Numbered from the stretch's first letter, positions 33,701 through 44,352 are shown. The stretch is 64,000 bases of DNA from Ischnura elegans (GCF_921293095.1 NW_025791658.1:186001-250000), one strand, 5' to 3'. Notes: generated by a model not told the origin, from the letters alone. Numbers and translations are program-made.

Positions 33701-34727
33701 AAGTCTCAAACAAACTGGTAAGTGTTCCCACAGAACAATGCAAAACACACTAGCATGTTACATTATGTTTATGAACGCTCTCTGCTGCTTAGACAGGATG
33801 TTCTCAAATGTACGTAAACACTCTGAAATGCTGGAGATGTCACTCACACTAAATGACAAAATGAATGTACTAGTACTTCCACGCTTGCACTAAATTCACA
33901 CCAGAATGCACCAGAACAGAGATTTAGTTTTCGTTTTGCTACTTTAATTTCAGTTTTAATACGGCAGTGTATGTCAACAGCTGCATTCAGGATTTTGCTC
34001 AATGAAGAAAAATATACTCAGGGTGTTTAGTGATTGGGAATCTGGAAATATGCATGATTTTTTTGTCACTAAAAATATCCATGAATTTTTGCTCCTGCTT
34101 TGCATTTAAAATCTTTTATTTCAAACTCGTTTCACATGAAATTTGTCAGTGCAAGGCCAATTTTCAGGCCTATTTTATATACTTACATGCATGCTTCAAA
34201 ATGCATTGATTGCATTTTAAATTGCACTTTATGAGTGCAAACACTGTTTAGATAACTTTTACAATTTTGACAAATTTGTTGATATTCCAAGTGTTGCATT
34301 CATAAAATAAGTGAATAATTTCTTTTAAAAATGTAAGAATTTTAATTAGGACAATACATAATTATAGAATTAATTAAAAGTATTAAGTAAATGTAGTGTT
34401 GTAAAATTCGTATACATAGCTTTTATCTCGTAAGATTGACCTGGAATTTAGTAAAATTTCCCCGAGAAAACCTGGAATTCTGCAGTAATTTTCTGCTTTC
34501 ATACGTATATACGTCTTGTATACTGTATATATATATGTCTTGTATACTGTATACGTATACTGTATATGCGTGGTAGGAGGACATTTGCTGCGTTATATAC
34601 ATTTGGTAGATGGTGGGTAGAAGGTTTTTATACGTATACAGTATACGTGTATCTTCTACTGTATACGCATGTTATACACTACGTATACGTATATTTAATG
34701 TATACAGTAGCATGTGTGCTGTCTGGG
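30770..34727. mobile_element. 3.96-kb element, 14-bp TIR, GTATAC subterminal repeats
   Basis: CCCAGACAGCACAC at 30770 to 30783 is the exact inverse of GTGTGCTGTCTGGG at 34714 to 34727. Inside both ends are dense palindromic GTATACGTATAC-type repeats (30785 to 31010, 31310 to 31360, 34500 to 34712). The interior (31360 to 34490) has only short frames, a ~120-bp tandem duplication (32278 and 32398) and a possible acceptor-exon-polyA unit at 33080 to 33240. No transposase was recognised and no clear target duplication was seen. Confidence 0.6.
31018..31270. mobile_element. hAT-type MITE, second copy
   Basis: 253 bp from CAGTGGCGGATGCA to TGTATCCGCTACTG, homologous along its length to 10005 to 10259, with shared AACTTTGCATGTGACTTG and AAGTAAAGGT blocks. 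It lies in the left subterminal repeats of the 3.96-kb element, so it is younger than that element. Flanking TGTAATCT and TGTAGCCA match partly. Confidence 0.75.
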
Positions 34728-34769
34728 AGACCACCTAGGTACACTTGGGGACGGGTCAGATCCGGTATT

Positions 34770-34825
34770 AGGACCATAGCAAGAATTTTTATCATATGTA
34801 TGATAAAAATTCTTGCTATGGTCCT
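34770..34825. repeat. perfect 27-bp-arm palindrome
   Basis: Arms at 34770 to 34796 and 34799 to 34825 are exact reverse complements separated by two bases (TG). The arm begins AGGACCATAGCAAGAATTTT. A fold-back this perfect implies recent origin or selection. It lies 42 bases outside the 3.96-kb element. Confidence 0.9.
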
Positions 34826-34829
34826 GTAT

Positions 34830-35158
34830 CCCCAACCGCTTATTTTCCCTCAGCTCTCAATCGTAGCCGGAGCTGCATTCGGGCACAAAACACCGAGATT
34901 TACCCATGATATTTCGTAAATATCTTACTGGTGGAGAAATACTAAAAAAAACACCAAAATCGGTGAAATTCTCGGCTCACAGAGGATGATAACAGCCGAT
35001 CACTCATAAGCCGCCACTGACAACAAGCCAAATGAAGGGGATAGTAGTGTCGGTCGCGCCACAAGTGGCAAAAGTTGGAGTTTGAATTAATGCGCGGGAC
35101 CCGTGTTCAAATTATGACTGCTATTGCCACCTAGTGGGGCCTCCTTAGTAATGTTAAC
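34830..35158. other. no gene recognised
   Basis: Includes a likely hAT-type MITE terminus (AAGCCGCCACTG near 35010). Otherwise no supported feature. Confidence 0.4.
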
Positions 35159-35159
35159 T

Positions 35160-35413
35160 CTATGATATTACCATTGGTTACATGGGAGCTGCGCTTCCTA
35201 TCTTCTTCCATGGCCATTACTGTAGAAATAAACTGCGATCTAATAAACAACCCACAGTACATCTGGTTACATAAGCGGTGTTATAACGATGAACATTTGC
35301 AGCTCTTTGGTTTCTTGCTGCAGAATGAAAACTGGGAGGAAGTCTATCATGCAGACTCGTTCAAAGCAAAAGTAGAGACTTTCCTAAGTAAATATCGGTC
35401 TTTAAATAAATAA
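35160..35413 (+). pseudogene. LINE ORF2 fragment (endonuclease to RT linker)
   Basis: The frame includes LLQNENWEEVYHADSFKAKV, a block typical of the linker between endonuclease and reverse transcriptase in several arthropod non-LTR elements. Both sides are truncated. It could derive from the same element type as LINE A. Confidence 0.55.
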
Positions 35414-35449
35414 ATGATCGTAGCACTTTCCCACAAAATGTTTTACTGC

Positions 35450-35495
35450 GTACAACGCGTTTCGGCTCACTGGAGCCATCATCTAAAGCCGGTGT
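35450..35495 (-). other. GATGATGGCTCC..GAGCCGAAAC retroelement motif
   Basis: On the minus strand GATGATGGCTCCAGTGAGCC is followed by GAAACGCG. It forms a 5-bp GGCTC/GAGCC stem flanked by GATGAT and GAAAC, resembling a partial hammerhead core. Similar motifs end the Penelope-like copies in this window. No cleavage site was resolved. Confidence 0.35.
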
Positions 35496-36549
35496 CCCAC
35501 GGTCAAATTTGCATAAAAATATTTGCAAATTTTGATGCAACGGGAAGGGGGTGTCCCACGATGCATCTCATTTGGACCAAAAACAAACGAAAGACGATAT
35601 TTATTTAAAAAAAAATTTGGAAGCTTGTGGAAGTGAAGGATTCTGTCTTTTTTAGCTGGCAAAATTGTCTGAACAGGCCTCTTGAACATTAAAGATGCGA
35701 AAAAAAGAAAACAGAAGGAATGCCGAACTTGGCCTTGGCTGGAAAGGGGGTATGAAAACGTTGGAATAAGCGTGCTAAACATTTTGGAGAAGGAATTGGT
35801 CGCCGATGTTCCCGTACATTATCGATAATAATTGTGGATAGGTGAGGATATTTTCATGTCCCTTATCAGCAAGGCGGAGGGCAGAATAAAACGCCAGGAT
35901 ACAAACGTGAGGCAGTTTATTCCCGCGAGGAAAATGTTATTAATAAATGATGGACATTGTGGTTGAGAAGATGTTATGAATAGTGCTGTAAACGTGCATT
36001 TAAATCACATTTTTCCTCTCCTAATCTAGCAGTTGCTAACATAAGGTCCTTATCCTATAATCATAGAGATAGAAACGGGCAGCTGTAGTGTTTCACAGGT
36101 TATTCGTCAGTTCATATTAGTCATTTTTCTAGCTGTTCGCTCGCTCGCATTGCATGCCCTCCACAAAGATAACCTGTAGAATTCGGTCTCGATACCTTAA
36201 GTAAATCTTTCATTCTTTCCAAAACATCCCTCCTTGTATTTCGATTCTAAAGATCGCATCCTTCTTATTAAAGATCAACTCATTATTACGGATTTCCTAG
36301 TTGAGTTTCCATCGCCTTTGGAGACCAATTTTTGTTCATTTTTACTTTTAGGACCACAACAGGCGATGAAATAGACGATCACGAACGTATATATACATTT
36401 GAAATAATGTTATGTGAATTCAATTCGCGGTATGGTGACATCATAAATTCAAAACTAAACCTTTTAGTATTCAATATAGTACTAATGAAAAAACTCAACC
36501 GGTTTCGATATTTTCAGGTATTTATCTAGAGGTTTACGATAACGCTAAT
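35496..36549. other. no gene recognised
   Basis: No long frame or domain. A GGTGTCCCACGGTCAAATTTGC and GGTGTCCCACGATGCATC pair (35485 to 35570) hints at a small repeat. A CAACCGGTTTCGATATTTTCAG segment at 36497 foreshadows the inverted repeat that follows. Confidence 0.4.
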
Positions 36550-36723
36550 GACCTGAAAAGAAGGAAACCGGTTGGGTTTTTAATGCATCCTGTGTGGAAT
36601 ACAACAAAGTTTGCAAATGAGCATTTTAATTAATAAAATATATATTATGGACACAAAAATAAACTTTGTTGTATTCCACACAGTATGCATTAAAAACCCA
36701 ACCGGTTTCCTTCTTTTCAGGTC
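36550..36723. repeat. 63-bp inverted repeat at edge of viral array
   Basis: Arms at 36550 to 36612 and 36661 to 36723 match at 62 of 63 positions and enclose a 48-base A/T-rich loop. The right arm ends in TTCTTTTCAG, a splice-acceptor-like sequence, directly before the first viral gene fragment. A third, partial copy of the acceptor block is at 36497 to 36530. Confidence 0.85.
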
Positions 36724-36900
36724 TTTATCGAAATAGATTTCTAACAGCAATGCAGATTCTATTTAACGTAGCTGATGTGAGCGTGATGCATGAAATGTCT
36801 CCAGACTCCGTTTTCATCGCATTATTCCACACAACCAGATTCTCGCGACACCCCAGCCACAGCTGCGTGAATACGAACATCTCCATGCGAATTGCATGGT
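36724..36900 (+). pseudogene. family E fragment (viral array)
   Basis: Reads RNRFLTAMQILFNVADVSV, nearly the same as the end of the better copy at 57190 to 57417. Both then continue into a diverged CGACACCCCAGCCACAGCTGC stretch. It follows a polypyrimidine/AG acceptor at 36720, so it was probably a downstream exon. This is the leftmost recognisable piece of the virus-derived array. Confidence 0.7.
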
Positions 36901-37432
36901 TATCCAGGTAAGCATGCATCATCATAGTTAAAATATTTGTTTTTAAAACGTAGCAAATCCTCAAACATATTATCTTCCTTTAATTAAGACTCATGCTAAA
37001 TACAATACGTGTTTTTCACCATTATGAACAAACAAACCAATAATAATTACATCAATAATAAATGGCGGGGAGAGGATAAAATTGTTTATAAAGCAATTCA
37101 ATTCTGGTTTATAAGAGAGAACAAATAGCTAAAGATATTAGCTCCAAAAAAAGGATGTTTGTAGGGAAGGGTGGAGAGAAACCTGCCGTGGGGGGAGGCA
37201 CTAGCTCGTTAAAGGAAAGGCATTGAGGGAGTGACAGATCAATGTCCCTTCCTCAGGGATACAACAGGGATAAGACAATATTTGAAACAAATCGCTACCA
37301 CCGCAGGAGGATATGAACCAGGTGACCAACACTCTAACCATCACACGCTAACTCGATGCCTCTGATTTACTTTCTCAAATAAAAAGAACTGAATAAAACT
37401 ATATTATAGGGTAAAAGTAAGAACAAATAAAC
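36901..37432. other. spacer; possible tRNA-SINE scrap at 37293 to 37360
   Basis: No gene. On the minus strand GGTTCATATCC near 37310 resembles a Pol III B box, with a GTTAGCGTGTGATGGTTAGAG segment upstream that could be a decayed A-box half. It is a weak SINE candidate. Confidence 0.35.
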
Positions 37433-38371
37433 TCAACACATATCCGATAAAAAATTTTTTATTAAATTTTTTGTGTCTCTGCCGACATACAGTTCTTCAT
37501 CTCCTCCATAGTTGAATATCATAATCTCTTTAATAGAAATTTTAAGGAAAGCAGGCAATACCAAACGCCTTACAATGCCCCGCACTTTGATGTGCCCCAC
37601 CAACTTCTCCCTATATCTCGTGCTTATTTTTTCTATTCTCGTCACCAAGTATTTTTTACCAATAGCCATCTCCTCCTTCTTCAAAAATTCATTTCCTTTT
37701 TGTGCCTCTAGGAGAGTTTGACGGATCAAAAAAAACAACATTAGATATGCAAGTTAAAATAGCTTATAAAAAAATATAAAAATACTAACTGAAGGAGCGA
37801 GCATGGTTGGTGGAGACGAAGCGATTAGTGACCTAAAAAAGAAAGAACTTATTAGAGGAATAGCTATCATATGTAAATAGATCTTCAATAACAGAACTAC
37901 AAAAACTATTTTTAACAGATATGACCAATATTTACCCCATTGACGTGGATGCAGATGGAGAACCCTTCCTATCATTCGAGGCAGAGAAGGAGGCAACATC
38001 ATCTGTGGAGAAATCTGCAACGTCGGAGGAGTCGAAAGCATCTATGAAGAAATCCGGGACGTTGGAGAAGGAAGCAACAGCATCAATAGAGGAATCCTGG
38101 ACGATAGATGAGTCAAAGAAGATGGTTCGCACAGCGGTGGCAGACGGTGCGGCAATGGTTTGCATGGTGGTAGGTGAGCTGGCGGCGGCAGTTGGAACGA
38201 TGGCTGGCATGGCGGCGGCAGTTGAACGCTGGCTGACATGGTGGCGACAGTTGGAACGGTGGCTGGCATGGCGGCGGCAGACGGCACGGTAGCGGTTGAC
38301 AGGGTAGCGCTTTGCACGGCGGTAGCTGGCACAGCTGTGGATGGGGCGGAGACAACGTTGTAGGTGTCCAT
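37433..38371 (-). CDS. family A protein (Ser/Ala/Pro-rich leader plus LP..F domain)
   Basis: The terminal exon (37741 to 37433) is open for about 100 residues: IRQTLLEAQ, EEMAIGKKYLVTRIEKISTR, LVGHIKVRGIVRRLVLPAF, then EIMIFNYGG. The upstream minus-strand region (38371 to 37800) starts MDTYNVVSAPSTAVPATAVQ and is Ser/Ala/Thr/Pro-rich with GCCGCCATGCCAGCC-type minisatellite expansion, like the leaders of other family A copies. A TATA box and initiator lie just upstream. The acceptor expected before IRQ reads TTTG rather than AG, so splicing is doubtful. Function unknown. The domain's strand pattern may be an OB-like nucleic-acid-binding fold (inference). Confidence 0.5.
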
Positions 38372-38420
38372 TATGTTTCTACGGTCGGCAAAGTCTTGGA
38401 GTTGCAGAGATGTTCAGTAG

Positions 38421-38455
38421 AGTGACTTACTCAGCCAACAGACCAGGTATTTATA
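38421..38455 (-). promoter_or_regulatory. TATA plus initiator for family A gene
   Basis: TATAAATA on the minus strand (38455 to 38448) is followed by TCACT with its A at 38423, 32 bases downstream. The ATG of the leader exon is at 38371, giving a ~50-base leader. Confidence 0.65.
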
Positions 38456-38551
38456 CAAAGTGGCCGTGCAAAAAAGTGATGTTAACGGAGTTGGGGGACT
38501 CACGAACGTAGTTGGAAAAGAGAGAGAGAGTTGGGACTCATGAACTTAAGA

Positions 38552-39434
38552 CTAAGAGTCAGAAGAATCGTAAAAAGTATCGTTCGAATCACACGAATGA
38601 ACGAGTCTTCGCTTTCTAGCAAGTTTATATTCTTTTCTGTCACTTAGATATCTTTTATAACAATGTGAGTTGAAAGCAAAAGTGTAGGAATGATATGTAC
38701 GCCATTGTCTCGAACTATTGGATGAATCAGTAGATGGTAAATCAGAAGAAGAAGATGATGATTCATCTAAAGATTTGTAGTTATGTTCATCAAAATTGAG
38801 AAAACAATCGGCTCTATTCATTAAACCAAATAGCGGGCTTCGAATGCAGTTTGAACACCAATTGTCCTCATTACGAATTCAATCCACCACCATATGTACC
38901 GATGTGACTGTATGATGTGTGTAAATGTGCACACTTTTCGGTTCGTGCGGAATTATTTCCGAAACACAAGTTTTACAAAACCTAGGTCTTTCAAAATTAT
39001 GCATGAAAAAGTAATTCATAACTATGACATGTACAGAACTACCAATATGATTTTCTATATTTAATAAAAAATCTAACGGTCTTACTAAAAGCAGTTGATA
39101 AGCGCATTTAGATAAACGAGAGTAAAAATCAAAATCAAAGTTGTCAACTTCTGATTCATAATAAACGTACGAAGCACCCGATAGTTTGTTTAACCACGAC
39201 TCCCTTAATCGCATTCTATTACATTCTATATAATACACCTGGTCCGTTTGAACTGATCATGGTAGAGTAAATTTGTATATGTCCTTTTTTGTCATCCACA
39301 CATGTTGAGACTGTTGACAAACAAAGTTGGTAAAGAGAAGGAAAACCGCCTTTGAAATAGTATACATGACTAGGAATGCCTAATGAGGAAGTAGTCATCT
39401 CCTCAAACTGAGAAGAGTTCAAAGAAGCGAACAT
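38552..39434 (-). pseudogene. family D protein, most complete copy
   Basis: From ATG 39434 (MFASLNSS) the minus-strand frame runs through FPSLYQLCLSTVSTCVD. It shifts frame near 39240 into YYIECNRMRLRESWLNKLSG, and continues with RPRFCKTC, a His-rich IYTHHTVTS block, NEDNWCSNCIRS, a SSSSSDLPSTDSSNSS linker and a basic tail, KLARKRRLVHS. One frame change and one stop (near 38880) break it. The paired CxxC motifs with nearby His suggest a zinc-binding region (inference). About 290 residues if unbroken. Function unknown; five other partial copies lie in the array. Confidence 0.65.
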
Positions 39435-39470
39435 TTCGAATCTAACAGGTGGTGCTATAAGAAAGCGCAC

Positions 39471-39482
39471 GCTATTTATATA
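39471..39482 (-). promoter_or_regulatory. TATA box of family D gene
   Basis: TATATAAATAGC on the minus strand lies 48 bases upstream of the MFASLNSS start, matching the leader length and position seen at other genes in the array. No clear TCA initiator was found. Confidence 0.5.
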
Positions 39483-39533
39483 CCCACCCTCACGGTCAAA
39501 TAAAAGTAGTTTTTCCTCAATTACCCTCACTGC

Positions 39534-39727
39534 CGGCCTCGGTGGCGTCGGGGTAATGTCCCCGACTGCTATCTTAGAGGTCGCGGGTTCGAATCCCGCC
39601 TGGGTGGTTTGACCACCATCCAGGGCATGGATGTTATGTGATTGTCAAACAAGTTAATTGTAAGAGAGGACTATCTAGTCCGAAAATTCGCTTGTAATAA
39701 AGACGACATTATTATTATTATTATTAC
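39534..39727 (+). mobile_element. tRNA-derived SINE
   Basis: A perfect Pol III B box, GGTTCGAATCC (39586 to 39596), sits in a GCGGGTTCGAATCCCGC hairpin. An A-box-like GTGGCGTCGGGGTAATG lies 40 bases upstream. A non-tRNA body and an ATT-repeat tail end near 39727. This is a host retroposon sitting inside the viral array, just upstream of the minus-strand family D gene. Confidence 0.75.
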
Positions 39728-40015
39728 TCCCGCGATTGGGAAAGGAGTGAAATCCACCTTTAAAAAATTAACCTTTAGCAGGCGGAAAAAAGACACGCCC
39801 AAGTGGGAAGGATAAATGAAAGGTTACACATGTTCGAACGCGCAACCTCCAAACTCAAACCAGGTCACAGAGTTGTACTAAAGCAATATTAAATAAGAAG
39901 GGAGTCCAATGGAAAGGCGAGTGAAAGGCTTTACCTGCAGGAATCATAACCAACTAAAAACCAGTTTACTTGCTCCGAAGCAATACCATAGTGAAAGGAG
40001 TGGGGATCCGTCTCA

Positions 40016-40053
40016 TATAAATATCACAAGCGCAACGAGAGAAATTATCAGTT
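40016..40053 (+). promoter_or_regulatory. TATA plus initiator for polymerase gene
   Basis: TATAAATA (40016 to 40023) is followed by TCAGTT with its A at 40050. A 5' leader exon then ends at a GTAAGT donor (40165), and a TTTTCCAG acceptor (40275) restores the leader before ATG 40305. The 111-bp intron lies entirely in the 5' untranslated region. Confidence 0.65.
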
Positions 40054-40304
40054 CCAGTCAAACCTCGCGTCTTGAACGGACCTGTGTTGCTCCGCAATTT
40101 TTACAAACCTCATTCTTTCAACGCATCTTTGTTCAACCGTTTGCCTATTTGAGATCGAAAAACAGTAAGTACACAGTTTTCCTACTCAACTAGAATATAA
40201 TCAAACAGTAGGTCTACGGATAACCTTAAGTTTCATAGTTCTAAAGTCTTGATAGTATTATCTCTGATTTTCCAGATAAATACCTCCCCAGTTACACGTA
40301 AATC

Positions 40305-42480
40305 ATGTATTCCATCCAACAAATATTAGCTGATAACACGTCCGGTGCATACAACACATTAGATGAATTAGATAGAGCCATAAGGAGCATACACGAACGC
40401 ATAGTTTTCAATAACGACACGATTGATGATATTGAAACTTTTTCCAATATGAAAGGCAGATTATACGAGTTGAAAAGAAGACATTTTTGCAATTACTGCG
40501 AAATCTTTTATAGCATTGATGAGGCTCTGCCTCACGAGAACACAAACAAACATAGACGTAATGTAACTGTGCAACTGGGAATGGGTTTCAATGAAGTTCG
40601 ATCTGCATTTAGATCCAGAGTGAAAACCTATTGGATTACCCCAGAGGGTGATATTAGTGATGTTATTTCTTTTTTGGATGCGATTAAGCTACAAACGAGT
40701 AAAAAGATAACTGAATCAGTGAATCAGAAAAACTCCATTAAATTTAACCTCGTTTTAATTTGTCAGTTAAGGTAGGGAGAGGGAGAGCTTTTGAAAACGT
40801 CATTTAAAACTCGAAATCGCGTCGTGCTCTTATTGGATAATATCGAGGAGAGTATTGATGAAGCCTTTTCAGAATTACTTAAGGAAAAATCTGAGTTTCA
40901 AGCCAAAGGATCCGGCTGGACGTTAGATCATGTAATAGGAATGGAATTGCGCATAAACAAGTACGTTCCATTGAGAGGCTCAAGTTTAATTCCGCTTCCA
41001 GAAAAAATTAAAAATACCCATTCTGTGATATAAGTTAAAAACAATGATCAGTTCTGCTTCAAATATGCCATTTGGGCAAAAAATATCGTCAATAAACCTC
41101 AACGCGTCGGCTTCTACAACAGTGCTTTTTCGTAATGCTTACGATTGGGATTGTATGTCATACCCCGCTCAACTAAAGGACATTCCGAGGTTTGAACGAT
41201 TCAATAGTATTTCAATAAACGTTTTCGGATTGGATGATAAAAATAACGTGTATCCTTTGAAAATTGCGAACAGAGCTTCACGATCACCGCGACTTGCTTT
41301 ACATAACTAACAAAGAAACTGCTCATTATTGTTGGATTAAACATTTCAATACATTGATAAAATCTCAAATTACAAAACATCACAACAGAATATGCATTTG
41401 CAAACGATGCTTCACTCATTACCATGATGAAGCAAAACTTGAGGCTCAGAAAGAGTTGTGTAGGGGGACAGGTGAACCCACAAAAATTGTTATGCCAAGC
41501 GAAGAAGATAAAATTATTGAATTTACTCATATTAACAATTTATTTAGAGTGCCGTATGTAATTTACGAGGATTTCGAATGACTCTTTGAGAGTATCTCAA
41601 CTTGCGAACCAAATTCACAAGCACTTTCACACACAAGATTCAAAAACGTACTCCATTCAGCTTTTGTTACAAAATGATAACACCTGATGGATGTTTGGAA
41701 CCCAAATTACATAGAGGACAAGACGCGACACGATTTTTCATCGAATGCATGAAAGAGGAAACACAAAAAGTATTTTCACTTTACAGAAATACAATTCCAA
41801 TGGCACTCCTGACTGCTGAAGATGAAACGGAGTTTACAAATGCTATTGTTTGCCACATTTGCGAGAAAGAGTTGGGTAATGAGAGAGTGGAGAACCATGA
41901 CCACTTGACGGGGAAATATCGTGGTCCAGCACACTCTGATTGTAATATTGAAAATAGAATGCCAAAATTCCTGCCCATCTTGTTGCATAATCTCTCATCA
42001 TATGATTGACATGTTATTGTCCGTGAATTAAATTACGAAGAGAGGCGAATATTTGTTTTACCAAATTCAGAAGAAAAGTATATTTCTTTCGGCAAATCAA
42101 TCGATGAAAATTTTAGCATAAGATTTCTCGATACCTATCGCTTCATATCAGCATCTCTGGCCTCACTGGTTGCACATTTGAAAGAGTTTAAATTTACACA
42201 GAAAATATTTGGTGATAAAACACATTTAGTCACACGAAAGGGGAAGTATCCCTATGAATACACCGATTCTTAGGAAAAACTCGATGAAATCATTTACCTT
42301 CAAGGGAAAACTTTTTCAATAAACTTACCCAGGAAAACATTTCAAACGATGCGTATGAACACGCATGCAATGTGTGGAATGCTTTCAACTGTGAAACTCT
42401 TGGCGAATACAGCGATGTGTATCTCAAAAGCTATATAACACTTTTAGCGGACGTGTTTGAATATTTTCGCAGTATGTGCT
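40305..42480 (+). pseudogene. protein-primed family B DNA polymerase, N-terminal two thirds (copy 1)
   Basis: Replicative polymerase of the Polinton/Maverick-adintovirus type. The N-terminal region has CNYCEIFY..H.N, a WITPEGD block and KGSGWTLDHVIGMELRINKY. Later come a CKRCFTHYHDE finger, VPYVIYEDFE (exonuclease motif I), NHDHLTGKYRGPAHSDCN, LLHNLSSYD and FLDTYRFISASLASL. Coding ends near LLADVFEYFRSM, just before the palm domain, so catalytic motifs A to C are absent. In-frame stops lie at 40773, 41031, 41579 and 42007, and frame changes near 41145, 41265, 41625 and 42290. The TATA/initiator and leader intron upstream are intact. Family assignment is firm; the gene is dead. Confidence 0.88.
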
Positions 42481-43015
42481 ATTGTCTGTGTTACGTATCG
42501 TTCTGAATTTATAAGAGAAGGTTGTCATTTGACCGTGTAATCATTGCTATTATGGATTGATTGTATACACTTAAGTGAGTTGTCGTCCTTTCGCTAACGT
42601 TTCATTCATGCTGTATTCCAATGGTTTGTATATTGTCACCAATTGTTAAGTTCTTAACCCATTGAAGGATATACATATTAGAACTCGTGCTCATAAGATA
42701 TTTTTACTTGTGGATGTAGCCCAACTAATTTGATATTTTAACTATAACAAAAAATATAATTCTGTATTTGGAGGCAATTAAAAAGTGCTAATTATAAGAA
42801 TAATTTTTGCATATCGAATGGATTAACAGTACCTCTGCATTCGTTGGCTGTTGGTGGAATGATTATTCAGGTATCGGGTACAAATATTTATGCTAATTTT
42901 TCACCATTGCGGTAGGTTTGAGAATTTGTACGGGTCCCCTGGATTACTTCCGTGTCCACCCAAAAACATGATTTCGCGAGAAAGGGAGTAATTGTCTGGC
43001 AATGCGAGTGACCTT
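42481..43015. other. no gene recognised
   Basis: A/T-rich spacer after the truncated polymerase. No frame or motif recognised. Confidence 0.4.
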
Positions 43016-43237
43016 TTATGTAAGTAAAAAACAGGATTTGTGTGTGGTTTCCTTATTCATCAGAGGAAACCACTCTACAAAGACAACATCGTCATCATCA
43101 TCAACTTGACTAGTGGGTTGGTACAGATGCCTCAGTGCCTTTAAAGTAATTTTTGATGAATTTTCTCGTGGTATTTTAATTTTGCTAAGTTTCCATTTTA
43201 TTTGTTGCCTCTGCTTAAAGAAAAACGAGCGATTCAT
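43016..43237 (-). CDS. conserved minus-strand ORF with Asp run
   Basis: The minus-strand frame includes LKALRHLYQPTSQVDDDDDV. The duplicated segment at 59778 to 59963 keeps MALRHLDPATGLLDDDDDV in the same frame, although the DNA around it has diverged. Retention of a frame between copies suggests a genuine small viral gene or exon. No known family recognised. It could instead be conserved by recent duplication alone. Confidence 0.35.
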   Translation of the reverse strand: MNRSFFFKQRQQIKWKLSKIKIPRENSSKITLKALRHLYQPTSQVDDDDDVVFVEWFPLMNKETTHKSCFLLT

Positions 43238-43615
43238 ATGAATCTACTTTGCATGGGTGGTTTTATTCTATATTTCGGAAAAATTGGTTCATTTCAATCT
43301 TTCATTACAATTGTTCATTTTCTGATATTTTTGCATCACATTTTTTAATAATTTTTTGTTGATTCGAATGTATTTATACCAAATATATGTCATTATCTGT
43401 TTACCTGTTTCTTTATGTTTAAGAAACACATCGGAAATTGTCGCACATTTCCTTTTCTAAGGGTGAAAAAGGAGAAATAAATATTTGTATTGTCAGCATA
43501 ACTGTCCAAATACTGCAGTTCTACGTCAGTCCAGATGAATATTTAGAAACGGTCAGAAAGTCCACTTATTTAGCTAGAACTGAACGCTCGCGCGGTGCAT
43601 GAAAAAAGGATGATT
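43238..43615. other. duplicated non-coding segment
   Basis: Aligns with 60030 to 60390 (shared CTTTCATTACAATTGT, ATTTTTGCATCACATTTTTT and GTCCAGATGAA..ATTTAGAAACGG). In this copy the DNA then jumps to the sequence before family B. The other copy holds a promoter and a 0.9-kb gene at this point. Confidence 0.7.
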
Positions 43616-43659
43616 TTTTAGTGAGCGTGAGTAAAAATAATTGAAAAAGGTTCTTTTTG

Positions 43660-44052
43660 TCCACACAACCGGAACAAAACCCGTTCACATTGTTGGCGGC
43701 GGAGAGGTGGGGTGAGTTTTGGGTAAAAGTAGATTGGCCGACCTTTGAAGCGGATCCGAGCCGTTAATTGGAGGATTTACAAGTCGCGGAAAGTTCGCTC
43801 AAGGAACATCTTTTTTATGGCGATCATGTGTCAGTGTACCTTCAGTATGCAAACAGAGAAGATACAGAAGCAACCCTACTATTCGGACAAATTCCGGCCC
43901 CCGAAGTCCCTGACCGTCAACTTCGCGGAAGGAAAAGAAAGATATTTCTTCCGAGGATTTTTCAGCTGTCTATGAAACAGATCTTACAATACAATTACTG
44001 TGAAGACCGTATTTCTGCATTTAACAATCAGAATAACATTAAAACAGAATAA
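43660..44052 (+). pseudogene. family B protein, copy 1
   Basis: Reads DWPTFEADPSR, then a TAA stop, then MEDLQVAESSLKEHLFYGDH, VSVYLQYANREDTEATLLFG, RKRKIFLPRIFQLS and ILQYNYCEDRISAF to a stop. The LPRIF..(S)..IL.YNY block matches the C-terminal block of family A, so A and B look like diverged relatives. The stop before MEDLQ and an upstream frame change break it relative to the open copy at 61348. Function unknown. Confidence 0.65.
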
Positions 44053-44195
44053 TATTATACTTATGTAAATGAGCAACATACTTATTCGGATCACCATAGT
44101 TAACATCATACTTATTCGGTTTGTGTATTATAAATCAGGACATTTTTTTAGATATTTTGAATTGTTTTTCTAACGTTTTTCCATTCTTCTTTAAA

Positions 44196-44310
44196 GGTTC
44201 GGCAGAAATTATTAGATACTCATTCGTCCAATGAATTTTTTTAAGGAGGATGAGATGGAAAGACGGTTTGGAGAAAAGGCAATGGGGAAAGTAATCATAA
44301 ATTGTAGTAT
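44196..44310 (+). pseudogene. family A exon 2 fragment
   Basis: After a TCTTTAAAG acceptor the frame reads VRQKLLDTHSSNEF. A homopolymer change at TTTTTTTAAGG then breaks the frame before EDEMERRFGEKAMGK. As at 62.0 and 63.8 kb, about 13 residues found in other family A copies are missing after EMER. Confidence 0.6.
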
Positions 44311-44352
44311 TAATTAGTATTTTTATTTCAGTATTAATACACACATACAATC

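Noticed and set aside
31360..34490. Transposase gene inside the 3.96-kb TIR element
   Set aside because: No frame over 120 codons and no catalytic motif could be recognised, so the element is called by its ends only.
38042..38371. Pro/Cys-rich ORFs in all frames on the minus strand
   Set aside because: Produced by a GCCGCCATGCCAGCC-type minisatellite. Only the frame starting MDTYNVV, downstream of a TATA box, is plausible as a leader.
39534..39610. Functional tRNA gene
   Set aside because: The B box is perfect, but the acceptor stem does not pair, and a non-tRNA body with an ATT tail follows. A tRNA-derived SINE explains it better.
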